A stretch of DNA of 64,000 bases from Methylocystis parvus OBBP (GCF_027571405.1 NZ_CP092968.1:1-64000), one strand, 5' to 3'. Positions 27,217 to 36,026 are shown, counted from the first letter of the stretch. Notes: generated from the letters alone by a model not told the origin. Translations and numbers: made by a program.

Positions 27217-27783
27217 ATGAAACGCATCTTGCTCGGCCTGGCGCTCTGCTGCGCCGCTTCGGCCGCTTGCGCGGCGGAGATTTCATCCGCCTATGCGCAG
27301 ATCGACATTCGCAAGGACTGCCGGCATCGCGCGGGCGTCGCCGTGGAGGATTACGGCGATTGGCGCTGCAAGGGCTATGCGGGCATGCCGATCTGGTTCG
27401 GGGCCGGCGATCAGCGCATGTATGTGAGCTTCGGGAAGAAGGCGAAAGACGAGCCGGCGGCGGGTGAAACGCTCGGACCCTTCAACGACTTCTACGACGG
27501 GACCATCGAATGGCGTCTTACGGAGGGCAAGCCTTTCGCGGCGATCATGCGCTGGAACTACAAGACGCCGGCCGAGATCGACAAGCCCACGACGAGCGGC
27601 CGGGTTCTGGTCGTCACCCGTCTGCCGCCGGGGACCGTTTGCCATGTCGGTTATGTCGATGCGCGCGCCAATCCCGACGCCAACGAACTTGCGCGCGAGA
27701 TCGCCGACAAGCATGCGAAGAATTTCGTCTGCGGCAGGGACAAGCCTGTCGTCCTCGGCAAAGCCGGACCCGAGCTGAAGTGA
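27217..27783 (+). CDS. Secreted protein of unknown function
   Basis: Product of 188 residues with a signal peptide (MKRILLGLALCCAASAACA). Mature features are KDCRHR, WRCKGYAGMPIWFGAGDQRMYVSFG, GPFNDFYDGTIEW, VTRLPPGTVCHVGYVDA and a Cys near the end (NFVCGRDK), giving four cysteines that could form two disulfides. No family recognised. GGGAGA before the ATG is a good ribosome binding site. Convergent with the sodium/solute symporter gene. Confidence 0.8.
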   Translation: MKRILLGLALCCAASAACAAEISSAYAQIDIRKDCRHRAGVAVEDYGDWRCKGYAGMPIWFGAGDQRMYVSFGKKAKDEPAAGETLGPFNDFYDGTIEWRLTEGKPFAAIMRWNYKTPAEIDKPTTSGRVLVVTRLPPGTVCHVGYVDARANPDANELAREIADKHAKNFVCGRDKPVVLGKAGPELK

Positions 27784-29559
27784 TCAGGCGCCCTTGTCGG
27801 GCGCGATGATCTCGCCGTCGCCATGCAGCAGCCGGCGCACGAAGGATTGCGCCTCCGGTTTCGCCTTCGGCGAAGCGAGAGCCGACATGACGCCCGCCGC
27901 GAGGCCGAGCGTCGCGCCGGCCAGAGCGGAAAGGCCGTAGACTTCGATCTTGCGGGCCGGTCCTGCGAGGATCAGCGCGCCGATGAGCCCCGCCGCGCCG
28001 CCTAAAAGCGCCGCCAGCGCCTCTCGGTCGCCCGCGCGCTCCCAGAAGAGGAGCGCGACGGCCGGCGCGACGCACGCGGCCGAGATGGCGAGGGCGAGCG
28101 CGATGAGCCCCCCTGGCGTCACGATCTGCGTGACGCTCGCGACATAGCTCGCCGTCGCGACGACGACGAGGGCGAGGCGCGTAATGGCGAGGCGTCGGCT
28201 GGTGAGGTCGATTTCGCCGCGCATCCGGTACAGGGCGTCATTGCCCACCGCCGCGCCGCAGGCCTGCAGGCCCATGGCGGCGAGCGCGAGGCCGAAGGCG
28301 ACGATGGCGGAGGCGAGGAGGCCGGACGCCGCCGCGCCGAGATCCGTCGCGCCAGGCAGCGCGCCAAGGAGATAAAGCCCGTCGAGCGGCCGCACGTCCG
28401 TCGCGCGCAAGGGCGCGCCGGGGCCGATCTTTTGGGCCGCGCAAGCGCGCTGCGCCTGGGACGGCGTGCGCGCCCGGGCGTCGCAGATCGCGACGAGCCC
28501 GCGACCGCTCGCAGCGTAGATTTGCTCCGGCAGGCGTTCGGCGGTCTGCCCGGAGACGGAAGCGGCGAGGCTCAAAGCCGAGGCGGCGATCGCCGCGGCG
28601 AGGAACAGAGCGAAAATGACGCTCCATCCGAAGGCAGCGACGCCGGAGGCGCGCGCGGCGCCGACATTGTCGGTCGTCACGGCCGGCGCGAGGACCGGCG
28701 CCAGCGCGCCGACGCCCATGGCCATGGCGAGCGTGGCGGCGAGCTCCACCTCGAGACCCATGGGCGAGGGCATGAGGCGCCAGCCGGAGAGAAGGCTCGA
28801 AGCCTCTCGCCAGCCCGGGCCGCCAAGCAGGCCGATGGGAAGCTCGCCCTGAAAGCTGAGCGCGAGGATGGGCCAGCCCAGGCCGAGAAGCGCGACGCCC
28901 GCCGCCGCCGCCGCCGCCCAGATGGCGGCGCCCAATCCGCCGGGGCCGGCGATCACGAGTCCCGCCGCCGCAACGGCGAAGGCCGCGAAGACCGGCCCCG
29001 CGCCGGTGAGGTCGACTAAACCGTCGACGGCGATTTGCGAACCCGCGACGGCGAGGAGGCCGGAGGAAAGCGCCACCGCCGCGATGAGCCCGAAGCGCGG
29101 AGCCGCGCCGGGAAAACGCGCGGCCAGCAGGCTCGACAGCGAATAGGCGCCCGATTTTCTCAGCAGCGGGCCGAGAAAGAGCGCCGCGCCGGCAAGACCG
29201 AGAAAGGCGCCGAAAACGACGCCGAGCCCCCATGAACGGCCGGCGAGCCGCGTCGCGAAGGGCAGCAGAAGCGCCACGGCGACGGCGGCGTTGGCGAAGC
29301 CGGAATAGGCGGCGGGCACGGCGCGCGCGCCTGCATAATAGAAAGAGACCCGCATCGAATGCAGCAGGAAGCCGATCGCGGCGAGGGCGAGCAAAGTGAA
29401 CCAGGGCGGCGCCGCCGCGACGAAACGCTCCGGCGCGCCGACGCGGTCGAGCAGCGCCGTGAAGCCATAGGCGAGAAGGAAGCTCGCTGTGACGAAGGCG
29501 ATGCGCGAATCCAGAATGGCGCGGTCGTAGAGAAAGGCTTCGCCGGAACGCTCGCGCAT
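27784..29559 (-). CDS. Sodium:solute symporter family protein
   Basis: Large membrane protein of 591 residues with about 13 predicted helices. Family-type segments are GLGAAIWAAAAAAGVALLG, APAVTTDNVGAARASGVAAFGWSVIFALF and MGLQACGAAVGNDALYRMRG. It resembles the long acetate/VC_2705-like branch of the SSS family, with an N-terminal segment FLYDRAILDSRIAFVTASF. The extramembrane loop SGRGLVAICDARARTPSQAQ is unusual for the family. The ATG at 29559 (MRERSGEAF) is preceded by GCGAGAG. Substrate unknown. Confidence 0.8.
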   Translation of the reverse strand: MRERSGEAFLYDRAILDSRIAFVTASFLLAYGFTALLDRVGAPERFVAAAPPWFTLLALAAIGFLLHSMRVSFYYAGARAVPAAYSGFANAAVAVALLLPFATRLAGRSWGLGVVFGAFLGLAGAALFLGPLLRKSGAYSLSSLLAARFPGAAPRFGLIAAVALSSGLLAVAGSQIAVDGLVDLTGAGPVFAAFAVAAAGLVIAGPGGLGAAIWAAAAAAGVALLGLGWPILALSFQGELPIGLLGGPGWREASSLLSGWRLMPSPMGLEVELAATLAMAMGVGALAPVLAPAVTTDNVGAARASGVAAFGWSVIFALFLAAAIAASALSLAASVSGQTAERLPEQIYAASGRGLVAICDARARTPSQAQRACAAQKIGPGAPLRATDVRPLDGLYLLGALPGATDLGAAASGLLASAIVAFGLALAAMGLQACGAAVGNDALYRMRGEIDLTSRRLAITRLALVVVATASYVASVTQIVTPGGLIALALAISAACVAPAVALLFWERAGDREALAALLGGAAGLIGALILAGPARKIEVYGLSALAGATLGLAAGVMSALASPKAKPEAQSFVRRLLHGDGEIIAPDKGA

Positions 29560-29835
29560 AATGGGCTCTCGCGGGATGATAGGGCGAGAGTTTAACGGAG
29601 GGGCGAGAAGGGGGGAAGGGTCGCCGCGCGGCGTAATCCAGGTAAAGCCGTCGCCTCTGGCGCGCTCATCAGCCTGAAAGGCGCGCACCGAGGCTCGCAG
29701 CTTGCGACGGGCGCCGAAGGCGTCGTCATCGCCATGCCGTGACGGGAGCGGCGCGGCCATCGACAAGCGGGCGGGCTATGGTTCATAAGGCCGCATGCCT
29801 TTTTCTTCCGACATTACGCGCTTGCGGAGCGCGGC

Positions 29836-30894
29836 ATGAGCGCGCCCGAGCCGAAGGGCGTGGGCGTCACCACCACGGCCGTCACCGAGGACGAGGCGGG
29901 GATGCGCGTCGACCGCTGGTTCAAGCGGCGCTACCCGACGCTCGCGCTGTCCCATCTCGCCAAAATCTGCCGAAAAGGCGAGGTGCGGGTCGACGGCAAG
30001 CGCGTGGAGACCTCGACGCGGCTCGAGGAGGGCCAGAAGGTCCGCGTGCCGCCGCTCAAGATCGAGACGCCGGCTGCGCCGGCCGTGAAGCGCGCAAACC
30101 CGGAGGACGCGCAGGCGCTCGCCAACATGACGCTCTTCGAGGACAAGGATCTCATGGTCCTCAACAAGCCCTTCGGCCTCGCCACCCAGGGCGGCTCCGG
30201 CCAGAAGCGGCACATTGACGGCATGCTGGAGGCGCTGGCCAAAGGCGATTCGCGCCCCGTGCTCGTGCACCGGCTCGATCGCGATACGTCCGGCGTGCTG
30301 CTCATCGCCAAGTCCCGTCGCATGGCGGCTGACCTGGGAAAGATTTTCCGCTCCCGGCAGGCCAAGAAAATCTACTGGTCGCTGGTCGAGGGCGTGCCGA
30401 AGCCCTCTCAAGGGCGGATTTCTCTGTATCTTGCGAAAGGCGCCGGGATGGAGAAGGCCCGCGGCGGGGGCAGGGACCTCGAAAAGATGCGGGTTGCAAG
30501 GCATGGCGACGCCGACGCCCAGCATTCGCTGACCTATTACGCCATCGTCGACAAGGTGGGGCCGAAATGCGCCTGGCTGTCGATGAAGCCGCTGACCGGC
30601 CGCACGCACCAGTTGCGGGCGCACGCCGAGGCGATCGGCCATCCGATCTTCGGCGATCCAAAATATGGCCATCGCCCCGAGGACGACGTGCGCCGCCGCG
30701 ACCCGCTGCGGGCCATGCCGGAGGGGCTGGAGCGCAAGCTGCATCTTCTCGCGCGCCGGCTCGTGCTGCCGCACCCGAAAGGCGGCGTGCTGGACGTCAC
30801 CGCGCCGCTGCCCGACCATATGCGAAAGAGCTGGGAGACGTTCGGCTTCGACGTGAAGCACTATGATCCGATCGAGGATGCGCCGGAGGAATGA
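29836..30894 (+). CDS. rluC: 23S rRNA pseudouridine synthase, RluC/RluD family
   Basis: Product of 352 residues. An S4-like RNA-binding domain at about residues 20-75 includes LAKICRKGEVRVDGKRV. The catalytic domain has the family motif HRLDRDTSGVLLIAKS with the catalytic Asp148, GRTHQLRAHAEAIGHPIFGDPKYG, and the C-terminal HARRL-like LLARRLVLPHPKGG. RluC rather than RluD is suggested by overall layout but is not certain. The stop overlaps the start of the next small gene as ATGA. Confidence 0.9.
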   Translation: MSAPEPKGVGVTTTAVTEDEAGMRVDRWFKRRYPTLALSHLAKICRKGEVRVDGKRVETSTRLEEGQKVRVPPLKIETPAAPAVKRANPEDAQALANMTLFEDKDLMVLNKPFGLATQGGSGQKRHIDGMLEALAKGDSRPVLVHRLDRDTSGVLLIAKSRRMAADLGKIFRSRQAKKIYWSLVEGVPKPSQGRISLYLAKGAGMEKARGGGRDLEKMRVARHGDADAQHSLTYYAIVDKVGPKCAWLSMKPLTGRTHQLRAHAEAIGHPIFGDPKYGHRPEDDVRRRDPLRAMPEGLERKLHLLARRLVLPHPKGGVLDVTAPLPDHMRKSWETFGFDVKHYDPIEDAPEE

Positions 30895-31145
30895 GAGAAT
30901 CCACGATCCTCAAAACAATTCTCGCCCGGGGCGGCGAGCGCCGGCTTGTTATTTACCAGCGCCTGGACGGGTTGTTCACCTATGAGGAAGAGGCGCTCAT
31001 GCCGCATTACGAGCCCGAACTGGCCAAGATGCTGGACGATTACAGCAAGTATTGGGTTCCGGTTTCGAGCGGGCTGACGCTGTGCGATTCCGAAAGTAAA
31101 GCAGAGCGGGAGGCCCGCGGCTCCGTGTCGTGGCTTCCGGAGTAA
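30891..31145 (+). CDS. Small conserved-looking hypothetical protein
   Basis: Product of 84 residues with a start overlapping rluC as ATGA, so it is probably translationally coupled. Composition is that of a soluble protein, with RLVIYQRLDGLFTYEEEAL and YEPELAKMLDDYSKYWVPVSSGLTLCDS. No named family recognised. It lies between rluC and the ATP12 chaperone gene, all on the same strand with almost no spacing, which supports a real gene. Confidence 0.72.
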   Translation: MRESTILKTILARGGERRLVIYQRLDGLFTYEEEALMPHYEPELAKMLDDYSKYWVPVSSGLTLCDSESKAEREARGSVSWLPE

Positions 31146-31150
31146 CGCGA

Positions 31151-31975
31151 ATGTCCGACCATCGTAGCGACTTCATCGCCGACTTCTTCGTCCCCGAAAG
31201 CGAGCGCGATCCCGTCAAGGCCGCGCGCGATCCGGCGCGTCCGCTGCCCAGGCGCTTCTATGAGGAAGCGACGATCGGGGACGCCGATGGCGGCTTCTCC
31301 ATCCTGCTCGACGGCCGCCCGGTCAATACCCCGGCTCGACGCCGCGTCGTCGTTCCCTCCCGCGAGCTCGCCGAGGCCATGGCGGCCGAGTGGGCGGCGC
31401 AGGGGGAGAAGATCGACCCCGCGACCATGCCGCTGACCAAGCTCGTCAACACGACGATCGACGGCGTCGCCGGGCAGATGGCCGAGGTCGAGGCGGAACT
31501 GGTCAGATATGCCGAGTCCGACATGATCTGCTACCGCGCCGGGGAGCCCGACAGCCTTGCTGCGGCGCAAAGGGCCGGCTGGGACCCGCTCCTCGCTTTC
31601 GCGCGCGACAAGCTCGGCGCCCGGATGACGCTGGCCGAGGGGGTGATGTTCGCCGACCAGCCTCGCGACGCCATCGATGCGCTGGCCGCCGCCATTCGCG
31701 GCCATGTGGGCGAAGGGCCGGACGCGCCCTTCCGGCTCGCCGCCCTTCACGTCATGACGGCGCTCACGGGGTCCGTGATTCTCGCTCTCGCCAAGTCGTT
31801 GAATGAAATCGATCTTGAGGCTGCCTGGCGCGCCGCCCATATCGACGAGGACTTCCAGATGCGGGCATGGGGCGAGGACGCCGATGCCCTGGCGCGACGA
31901 ACGGCGCGGTTCAAGGAAATGGCGGCCGCCGCCTTTGTCTCCGACAGCGTCGCCAGCGGCGGCCCGGGCGCCTGA
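31151..31975 (+). CDS. ATP12 family F1-ATPase assembly chaperone
   Basis: Product of 274 residues homologous to mitochondrial ATP12/ATPAF2, which chaperones the F1 alpha subunit. Motifs: LDGRPVNTPARR, AMAAEWAAQGEKIDPATMPLTKL, SDMICYRAGEPDSLAAAQ, WDPLLAFA and the C-terminal AWRAAHIDEDFQMRAWGEDADA. The family is largely restricted to alphaproteobacteria and mitochondria. The start at 31151 (MSDHRSDF) follows the upstream stop by 5 bases. No F1Fo genes are in the window. Confidence 0.93.
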   Translation: MSDHRSDFIADFFVPESERDPVKAARDPARPLPRRFYEEATIGDADGGFSILLDGRPVNTPARRRVVVPSRELAEAMAAEWAAQGEKIDPATMPLTKLVNTTIDGVAGQMAEVEAELVRYAESDMICYRAGEPDSLAAAQRAGWDPLLAFARDKLGARMTLAEGVMFADQPRDAIDALAAAIRGHVGEGPDAPFRLAALHVMTALTGSVILALAKSLNEIDLEAAWRAAHIDEDFQMRAWGEDADALARRTARFKEMAAAAFVSDSVASGGPGA

Positions 31976-32149
31976 TAATTCGCCAAATAGGGTCGAATGC
32001 GCGGCATAAACCCGGGCCGGCCGTCCTTGTCTCTTGCTTTGCACAAGGGGCTGCGTTACGGAACGCGCGGCCTGGAGCTTTTCCAACCTGCGAGTTCCCG
32101 AAAAGCGGCCTTCGCCCCGCCGCAAGTCGGACCGACCGGACACGACCCA

Positions 32150-32515
32150 ATGCCGATGCTGCTCGAACAATATATGCCGCTGGCGATCTTCATGGCGCTC
32201 TCGGCCATCATCGCTGGCGCGCTGCTCGTCGCGCCCTTCCTGCTGGCCTTCAAGGCGCCGGATCCGGAAAAGCTCTCCGCTTACGAGTGCGGCTTCAATC
32301 CGTTCAACGATTCGCGCATGAAATTCGACGTGCGCTTCTATCTGGTGTCGCTGCTCTTCATCGTGTTCGACCTGGAAGTTGCATTCCTCTTCCCCTGGGC
32401 GGTCGCCTTCAAGGAGGCGGGCGCCTTCGGTTTCTGGTCGATGATGCTGTTTCTCGGCGTGCTGACCGTCGGCTTTGTCTATGAGTGGCGCAAGGGCGCG
32501 CTGGAGTGGGATTGA
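32150..32515 (+). CDS. nuoA: NADH-quinone oxidoreductase subunit A
   Basis: Membrane subunit of complex I, 121 residues, three helices. The conserved loop [39 protein letters not shown] is complete, with the Cys that switches accessibility in the active/deactive transition of the mitochondrial homologue. First gene of the nuo operon; its stop overlaps the nuoB start as TGATG. The operon promoter probably lies in 31976-32149. Confidence 0.97.
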   Translation: MPMLLEQYMPLAIFMALSAIIAGALLVAPFLLAFKAPDPEKLSAYECGFNPFNDSRMKFDVRFYLVSLLFIVFDLEVAFLFPWAVAFKEAGAFGFWSMMLFLGVLTVGFVYEWRKGALEWD

Positions 32516-33078
32516 TGACGACGCTGATCGCTCCCGAACCCAAGGGCCTCATCGATCCGCGCACCGGCAAGCCGGTCGGCTCGGACGATCCCTTCTTCCT
32601 TCAGATCAACGAGGAGCTCGCCGACAAGGGCTTCTTCGTCACCGCAACGGACGACGTCATCAACTGGGCGCGCACCGGCTCGCTCATGTGGATGACTTTC
32701 GGCCTTGCCTGCTGCGCGGTCGAGATGATCCAGGCGGCCATGCCGCGCTACGATCTCGAGCGCTTCGGTTTCGCCCCGCGCGCGTCGCCGCGCCAGTCGG
32801 ACTGCATCATCATCGCCGGCACGCTGACCAACAAGATGGCGCCGGCGCTGCGCAAGGTCTACGACCAGATGCCGGAGCCCCGCTACGTCATCTCCATGGG
32901 CTCCTGCGCAAACGGCGGCGGCTACTACCATTATTCCTATTCGGTGGTGCGCGGCTGCGACCGCATCATTCCGGTCGACGTCTATGTGCCGGGCTGCCCG
33001 CCCTCGGCCGAGGCGCTGGTTTACGGCATGCTGCTGCTGCAAAAGAAAATCCGCCGCACGGGCACGATCGAGCGGTAA
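32515..33078 (+). CDS. nuoB: NADH-quinone oxidoreductase subunit B
   Basis: Peripheral-arm subunit of 187 residues that carries cluster N2, the last Fe-S cluster before quinone. The ligands are visible in [10 protein letters not shown] (tandem Cys), GSCANGGG and [10 protein letters not shown]. The N-terminus has a short extension typical of alphaproteobacteria. The start at 32515 is fixed by the TGATG overlap with nuoA. Confidence 0.98.
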   Translation: MTTLIAPEPKGLIDPRTGKPVGSDDPFFLQINEELADKGFFVTATDDVINWARTGSLMWMTFGLACCAVEMIQAAMPRYDLERFGFAPRASPRQSDCIIIAGTLTNKMAPALRKVYDQMPEPRYVISMGSCANGGGYYHYSYSVVRGCDRIIPVDVYVPGCPPSAEALVYGMLLLQKKIRRTGTIER

Positions 33079-33083
33079 GAGAA

Positions 33084-33156
33084 GCGAGTGGCGAATGGGG
33101 AGTAGCGAGTAGAATATCGACGGCGGTCTATTCGCTATTCGCTATTCGCTATTCGC
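33084..33156. repeat. Short tandem/inverted repeat between nuoB and nuoC
   Basis: The 101-bp nuoB-nuoC gap contains about four tandem copies of the heptamer ATTCGCT (33128-33156). A diverged opposite-strand set of the same kind of unit lies at 33084-33116 (GCGAGTGGCGAATG, AGTAGCGAGTAGAAT). The two halves can form an imperfect long hairpin in the transcript inside the operon. Confidence 0.8.
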
Positions 33157-33179
33157 CTTTGCGCGAGAAGGTCTGACGA

Positions 33180-33788
33180 ATGACGGCTGAACTGGAAGCT
33201 CTCGGCGCGAAGATCAGCAGCGCCTTGCCCGGCGCGATTGCGGCCGTGAAGATCGCCTATGGCGAACTCACGCTGACCGTCGCGCGCGAGCGCTGGATCG
33301 AGACCGCGACTTATCTTCACGACGACCCCGACTGTCTCTTCGTCAATTTCGTCGACGTTACGGCGGCGGACTATCCTGAGCGCGAAGAGCGTTTCGAGGT
33401 CGTCGCGCATCTCCAGTCGCCGAAGCACAATCGCCGCATCCGCATCAAGACACCGGCCGCGGAAGACACGCCGGTCGACTCGCTGGTCCCGCTCTTCCCC
33501 GGCGCGGACTGGTACGAGCGCGAGACTTACGACCTCTTCGGCGTCATCTTCTCCGGCCATCCGGACCTGCGCCGCATCATGACCGATTACGGTTTCGACG
33601 GTCATCCGCTGCGCAAGGATTTCCCGATGTCGGGCTATGTCGAGGTTCGCTACGACGACGAGCGCAAGCGCGTCGTCTATGAACCAGTCCGTCTCCAGCA
33701 GGAATACCGCAATTTCGATTTCCTCTCGCCGTGGGAGGGCGTCCAGTACAACCTTCCGGGCGATGAGAAGGCGAAAGGGCAGTCGTAA
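33180..33788 (+). CDS. nuoC: NADH-quinone oxidoreductase subunit C
   Basis: Hydrophilic connecting subunit of 202 residues (30-kDa subunit type, not fused to NuoD). Hallmarks are [58 protein letters not shown], and [26 protein letters not shown] lies about 7 bases before the ATG. It is separated from nuoD by a degraded S23-type gene. Confidence 0.98.
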   Translation: MTAELEALGAKISSALPGAIAAVKIAYGELTLTVARERWIETATYLHDDPDCLFVNFVDVTAADYPEREERFEVVAHLQSPKHNRRIRIKTPAAEDTPVDSLVPLFPGADWYERETYDLFGVIFSGHPDLRRIMTDYGFDGHPLRKDFPMSGYVEVRYDDERKRVVYEPVRLQQEYRNFDFLSPWEGVQYNLPGDEKAKGQS

Positions 33789-33789
33789 A

Positions 33790-34229
33790 TCGGCAGTCGG
33801 CAATCGTGAGGCGGCGGGTTGGTTCAGCGGTCAAACGACGAAGGCATCAGATCGTATCGCGATCTACGCGTATGGAAGGAAGCAATGGATCTCGCGGTTG
33901 AATGCTACGGATTGACCAAAGGGTTCCCGAAGGAGGAAACCTTTGGCCTGACGTCGCAGATCAGGCGTGCAGCCGCTTCCATCGCCGCGAACGTCGCGGA
34001 AGGTTACGGGCGTGACAGCCCCGGCCAGTATGTGAACTTCCTACGCGTGGCGCAGGGCTCCCTCAAGGAGCTCGAAACCATGTGTTGCTCTCAAATAGGG
34101 TTGGCTTCGTCGCCGATGGGCGCGCGGAGGCGATACTCTCCAGATCAGAAGGCATCGGAAAAATGTTGCGTGGCCTGATCAGATCAATCCAGCGATCAAC
34201 AAGTCCGACTGCCGAAGCCCGACTGCCGA
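33790..34229. repeat. Inverted repeats flanking the S23-type pseudogene
   Basis: TCGGCAGTCGG at 33790-33800 has its reverse complement CCGACTGCCGA twice on the other side, at 34205-34215 and 34219-34229. Together they bracket the S23-type frame between nuoC and nuoD. This suggests a small inserted unit of about 440 bp, but no target duplication was identified. Confidence 0.65.
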
Positions 34230-34252
34230 AGCGGAGCGCGACCAATGAATGA
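33819..34252 (+). pseudogene. Frameshifted four-helix bundle protein (S23/IVS family)
   Basis: The first part (from a TTG at 33819) encodes SYRDLRVWKEAMDLAVECY, FGLTSQIRRAAASIAANVAEGYGR and GSLKELET, diagnostic of the S23 four-helix proteins originally found in rRNA intervening sequences. After LKELET (about 34079) the family sequence continues only in another frame, giving [31 protein letters not shown] and a stop at 34250-34252. That fits a one-base deletion. As written, the open frame ends with unrelated residues at 34178. The restored frame overlaps the nuoD start. It interrupts the nuo operon between nuoC and nuoD. Confidence 0.8.
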
Positions 34253-35465
34253 TCAAGCCGTCGCCCCCGCCAAGCCCGAAGCCCAGGGCATGCGCAACTT
34301 CAACATCAATTTCGGCCCGCAGCACCCCGCGGCTCACGGCGTTCTGCGCCTGATCCTCGAACTCGACGGCGAAGTCGTCGAGCGCGTCGATCCGCATGTC
34401 GGCTTTCTCCATCGCGGCACCGAGAAGCTGATGGAGGCGCGCACCTATCTGCAGAACGTGCCTTATTTCGACCGGCTCGACTATTGCGCGCCGATGAATC
34501 AGGAGCACGCCTTCTGTCTCGCGATCGAGCGCCTGCTTGGGATCGAAGCGCCGCGCCGCGCCCAGCTCATCCGCGTCCTTTACGCCGAGATCGGTCGTCT
34601 GCTCTCGCATCTCCTGAACGTCACCTCGCAGGCGATGGACGTTGGTGCGCTCACCCCGCCGCTGTGGGGCTATGAGGAGCGCGAGAAGCTCATGGTGTTC
34701 TATGAGCGCGCTTGTGGCGCGCGTATGCACGCCAATTATTTTCGTCCCGGCGGCGTCGGCCGCGACCTTCCGGATCAACTCGTCGAGGATATCGGCGCTT
34801 TCTGCGATCCTTTCCTCAAGGTTTGCGACGATCTCGAAGGCCTCTTCATCGAGAACCGCATCTTCAAGCAGCGCAATGTCGACATCGGCGTTATTACGCT
34901 CGAAGACGCGTGGAAATGGGGTTATTCCGGCGTGATGGTGCGCGGCTCCGGCGCGGCCTGGGATCTGCGCAAGGCGCAGCCTTATGAGTGCTACGAGGAG
35001 ATGGCGTTCGACATTCCCGTCGGAAAGAACGGCGACTGCTACGACCGCGCCGTCATCCGCATGGAGGAGATGCGCCAGTCGACCTTCATCATGAAGCAGT
35101 GCGTCGAGAAGCTGCTGTCGGAAACCGGCCGCGGGCCGGTATTGACGCAAAACCACAAGATCACGCAGCCCTCGCGCCCCGAGATGAAGCGCTCCATGGA
35201 AGCGCTCATCCAGCATTTCAAGCTCTTCACCGAGGGCGTCCACGTTCCGGCCGGTGAAATCTACGCCGCGGTCGAGGCGCCCAAGGGGGAATTCGGCGTC
35301 TATCTCGTTTCGGATGGCGGCGACAAGCCGTATCGCTGCAAGATCCGCGCGCCGGGCTTCGCGCATCTCTCGTCCATGGATTTCATGTGCAAGGGCCACA
35401 TGCTCGCCGACGTCTCGGCGATCCTTGGCTCGCTCGACATCGTCTTCGGGGAGGTCGATCGGTGA
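34245..35465 (+). CDS. nuoD: NADH-quinone oxidoreductase subunit D
   Basis: 49-kDa quinone-site subunit of 406 residues. Key segments are [40 protein letters not shown], the quinone-pocket region with [13 protein letters not shown], and the C-terminal [12 protein letters not shown] typical of the full-length protein. Reads continuously. It starts 66 bp after the S23 pseudogene's broken frame and is followed by a 561-bp insertion carrying a DUF559 gene before nuoE. Confidence 0.98.
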   Translation: MNDQAVAPAKPEAQGMRNFNINFGPQHPAAHGVLRLILELDGEVVERVDPHVGFLHRGTEKLMEARTYLQNVPYFDRLDYCAPMNQEHAFCLAIERLLGIEAPRRAQLIRVLYAEIGRLLSHLLNVTSQAMDVGALTPPLWGYEEREKLMVFYERACGARMHANYFRPGGVGRDLPDQLVEDIGAFCDPFLKVCDDLEGLFIENRIFKQRNVDIGVITLEDAWKWGYSGVMVRGSGAAWDLRKAQPYECYEEMAFDIPVGKNGDCYDRAVIRMEEMRQSTFIMKQCVEKLLSETGRGPVLTQNHKITQPSRPEMKRSMEALIQHFKLFTEGVHVPAGEIYAAVEAPKGEFGVYLVSDGGDKPYRCKIRAPGFAHLSSMDFMCKGHMLADVSAILGSLDIVFGEVDR

Positions 35466-35475
35466 GTTTGATCCT

Positions 35476-35501
35476 TTCCCCAACCCTCCCCTTTGCAAGG
35501 G
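35476..35501. repeat. Palindrome related to the DUF559-flanking repeats
   Basis: The palindrome CCCTCCCCTTTGCAAGGGG followed by AGGG lies just after nuoD, outside the left 39-bp repeat. It belongs to the same sequence type (pyrimidine-rich arm, TTGCA-like centre, purine-rich arm) as the flanking repeats at 35528 and 35968. Confidence 0.75.
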
Positions 35502-35527
35502 GAGGGAGCCAGGCGGCTGCCGCATTT

Positions 35528-35566
35528 CTCCCTCCCCCTGAAAGGGGGAGGGTCGGGGTGGGGGTC
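35528..35566 (+). repeat. Left 39-bp terminal inverted repeat of the DUF559 unit
   Basis: A 39-bp sequence made of a G/C-rich hairpin (CTCCCTCCCCCT...AGGGGGAGGG) plus the tail TCGGGGTGGGGGTC. Its reverse complement occurs at 35968-36006 with a single mismatch (central GAA versus GCA). Confidence 0.9.
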
Positions 35567-35599
35567 AGCCTCCGTTCGCATCCGGATCGGGAGGCGAGC

Positions 35600-36022
35600 A
35601 TGACGCGCTTCGACCGAACGCGCGCCAAGACGGAGCGCGCTCGCCAATTGCGACGCGACATGACCGGCGTCGAGAAGAAGCTTTGGAGCCGCCTGACCAA
35701 TGCGCAGCTCGGCGTTTCGTTTCGCCGGCAGCATCCCATCGGACCCTATTTCGTCGACTTCTATTGCGCGACGGCGCGACTGGTTGTCGAACTCGATGGC
35801 GATCAGCATGGCTTCGATGCGGGGCTGGCGGCGGATGTGCGCCGCACCGCTTTCCTGTCGAGCAAAGGACTGCGCGTCCTTCGGTTCTGGAACAACGAGG
35901 TTGTGACCAATATTGACGGCGTCGTAGAGACGATCTGGCTCGCCGTTCAGCCGTTCCTTTCGAACTCGACCCCCACCCCGACCCTCCCCCTTGCAGGGGG
36001 AGGGAGTGAGCCAGTGGATTAA
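35600..36022 (+). CDS. DUF559 endonuclease-domain protein (Vsr-like fold) in the nuo operon
   Basis: Product of 140 residues with the DUF559 / very-short-patch-repair-like core: ERARQLRRDMTGVEKKLWSR, FVDFYCATARLVVELDGDQH (acidic catalytic-type residues 64-68) and LRVLRFWNNEV. DUF559 proteins belong to the PD-(D/E)XK superfamily; no substrate is established. The start ATG 35600 lies just inside the left 39-bp repeat, and residues 123-136 (TPTPTLPLAGGG region) are encoded by the right repeat. The gene has no link to complex I and interrupts the operon between nuoD and nuoE without changing strand. Confidence 0.88.
   Translation: MTRFDRTRAKTERARQLRRDMTGVEKKLWSRLTNAQLGVSFRRQHPIGPYFVDFYCATARLVVELDGDQHGFDAGLAADVRRTAFLSSKGLRVLRFWNNEVVTNIDGVVETIWLAVQPFLSNSTPTPTLPLAGGGSEPVD
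35968..36006 (-). repeat. Right 39-bp terminal inverted repeat of the DUF559 unit
   Basis: Inverted copy of 35528-35566 with 38 of 39 bases matching. It overlaps the 3' end of the DUF559 coding sequence, whose stop lies 14 bases beyond it. The nuoE start is 21 bases beyond the repeat. Confidence 0.9.
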
Positions 36023-36026
36023 AATA

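Noticed and set aside
35387..35599. Upstream extension of the DUF559 frame through the repeat and into nuoD
   Set aside because: The extension is encoded by the repeat and by nuoD in another frame; the conserved domain begins at the ATG at 35600.
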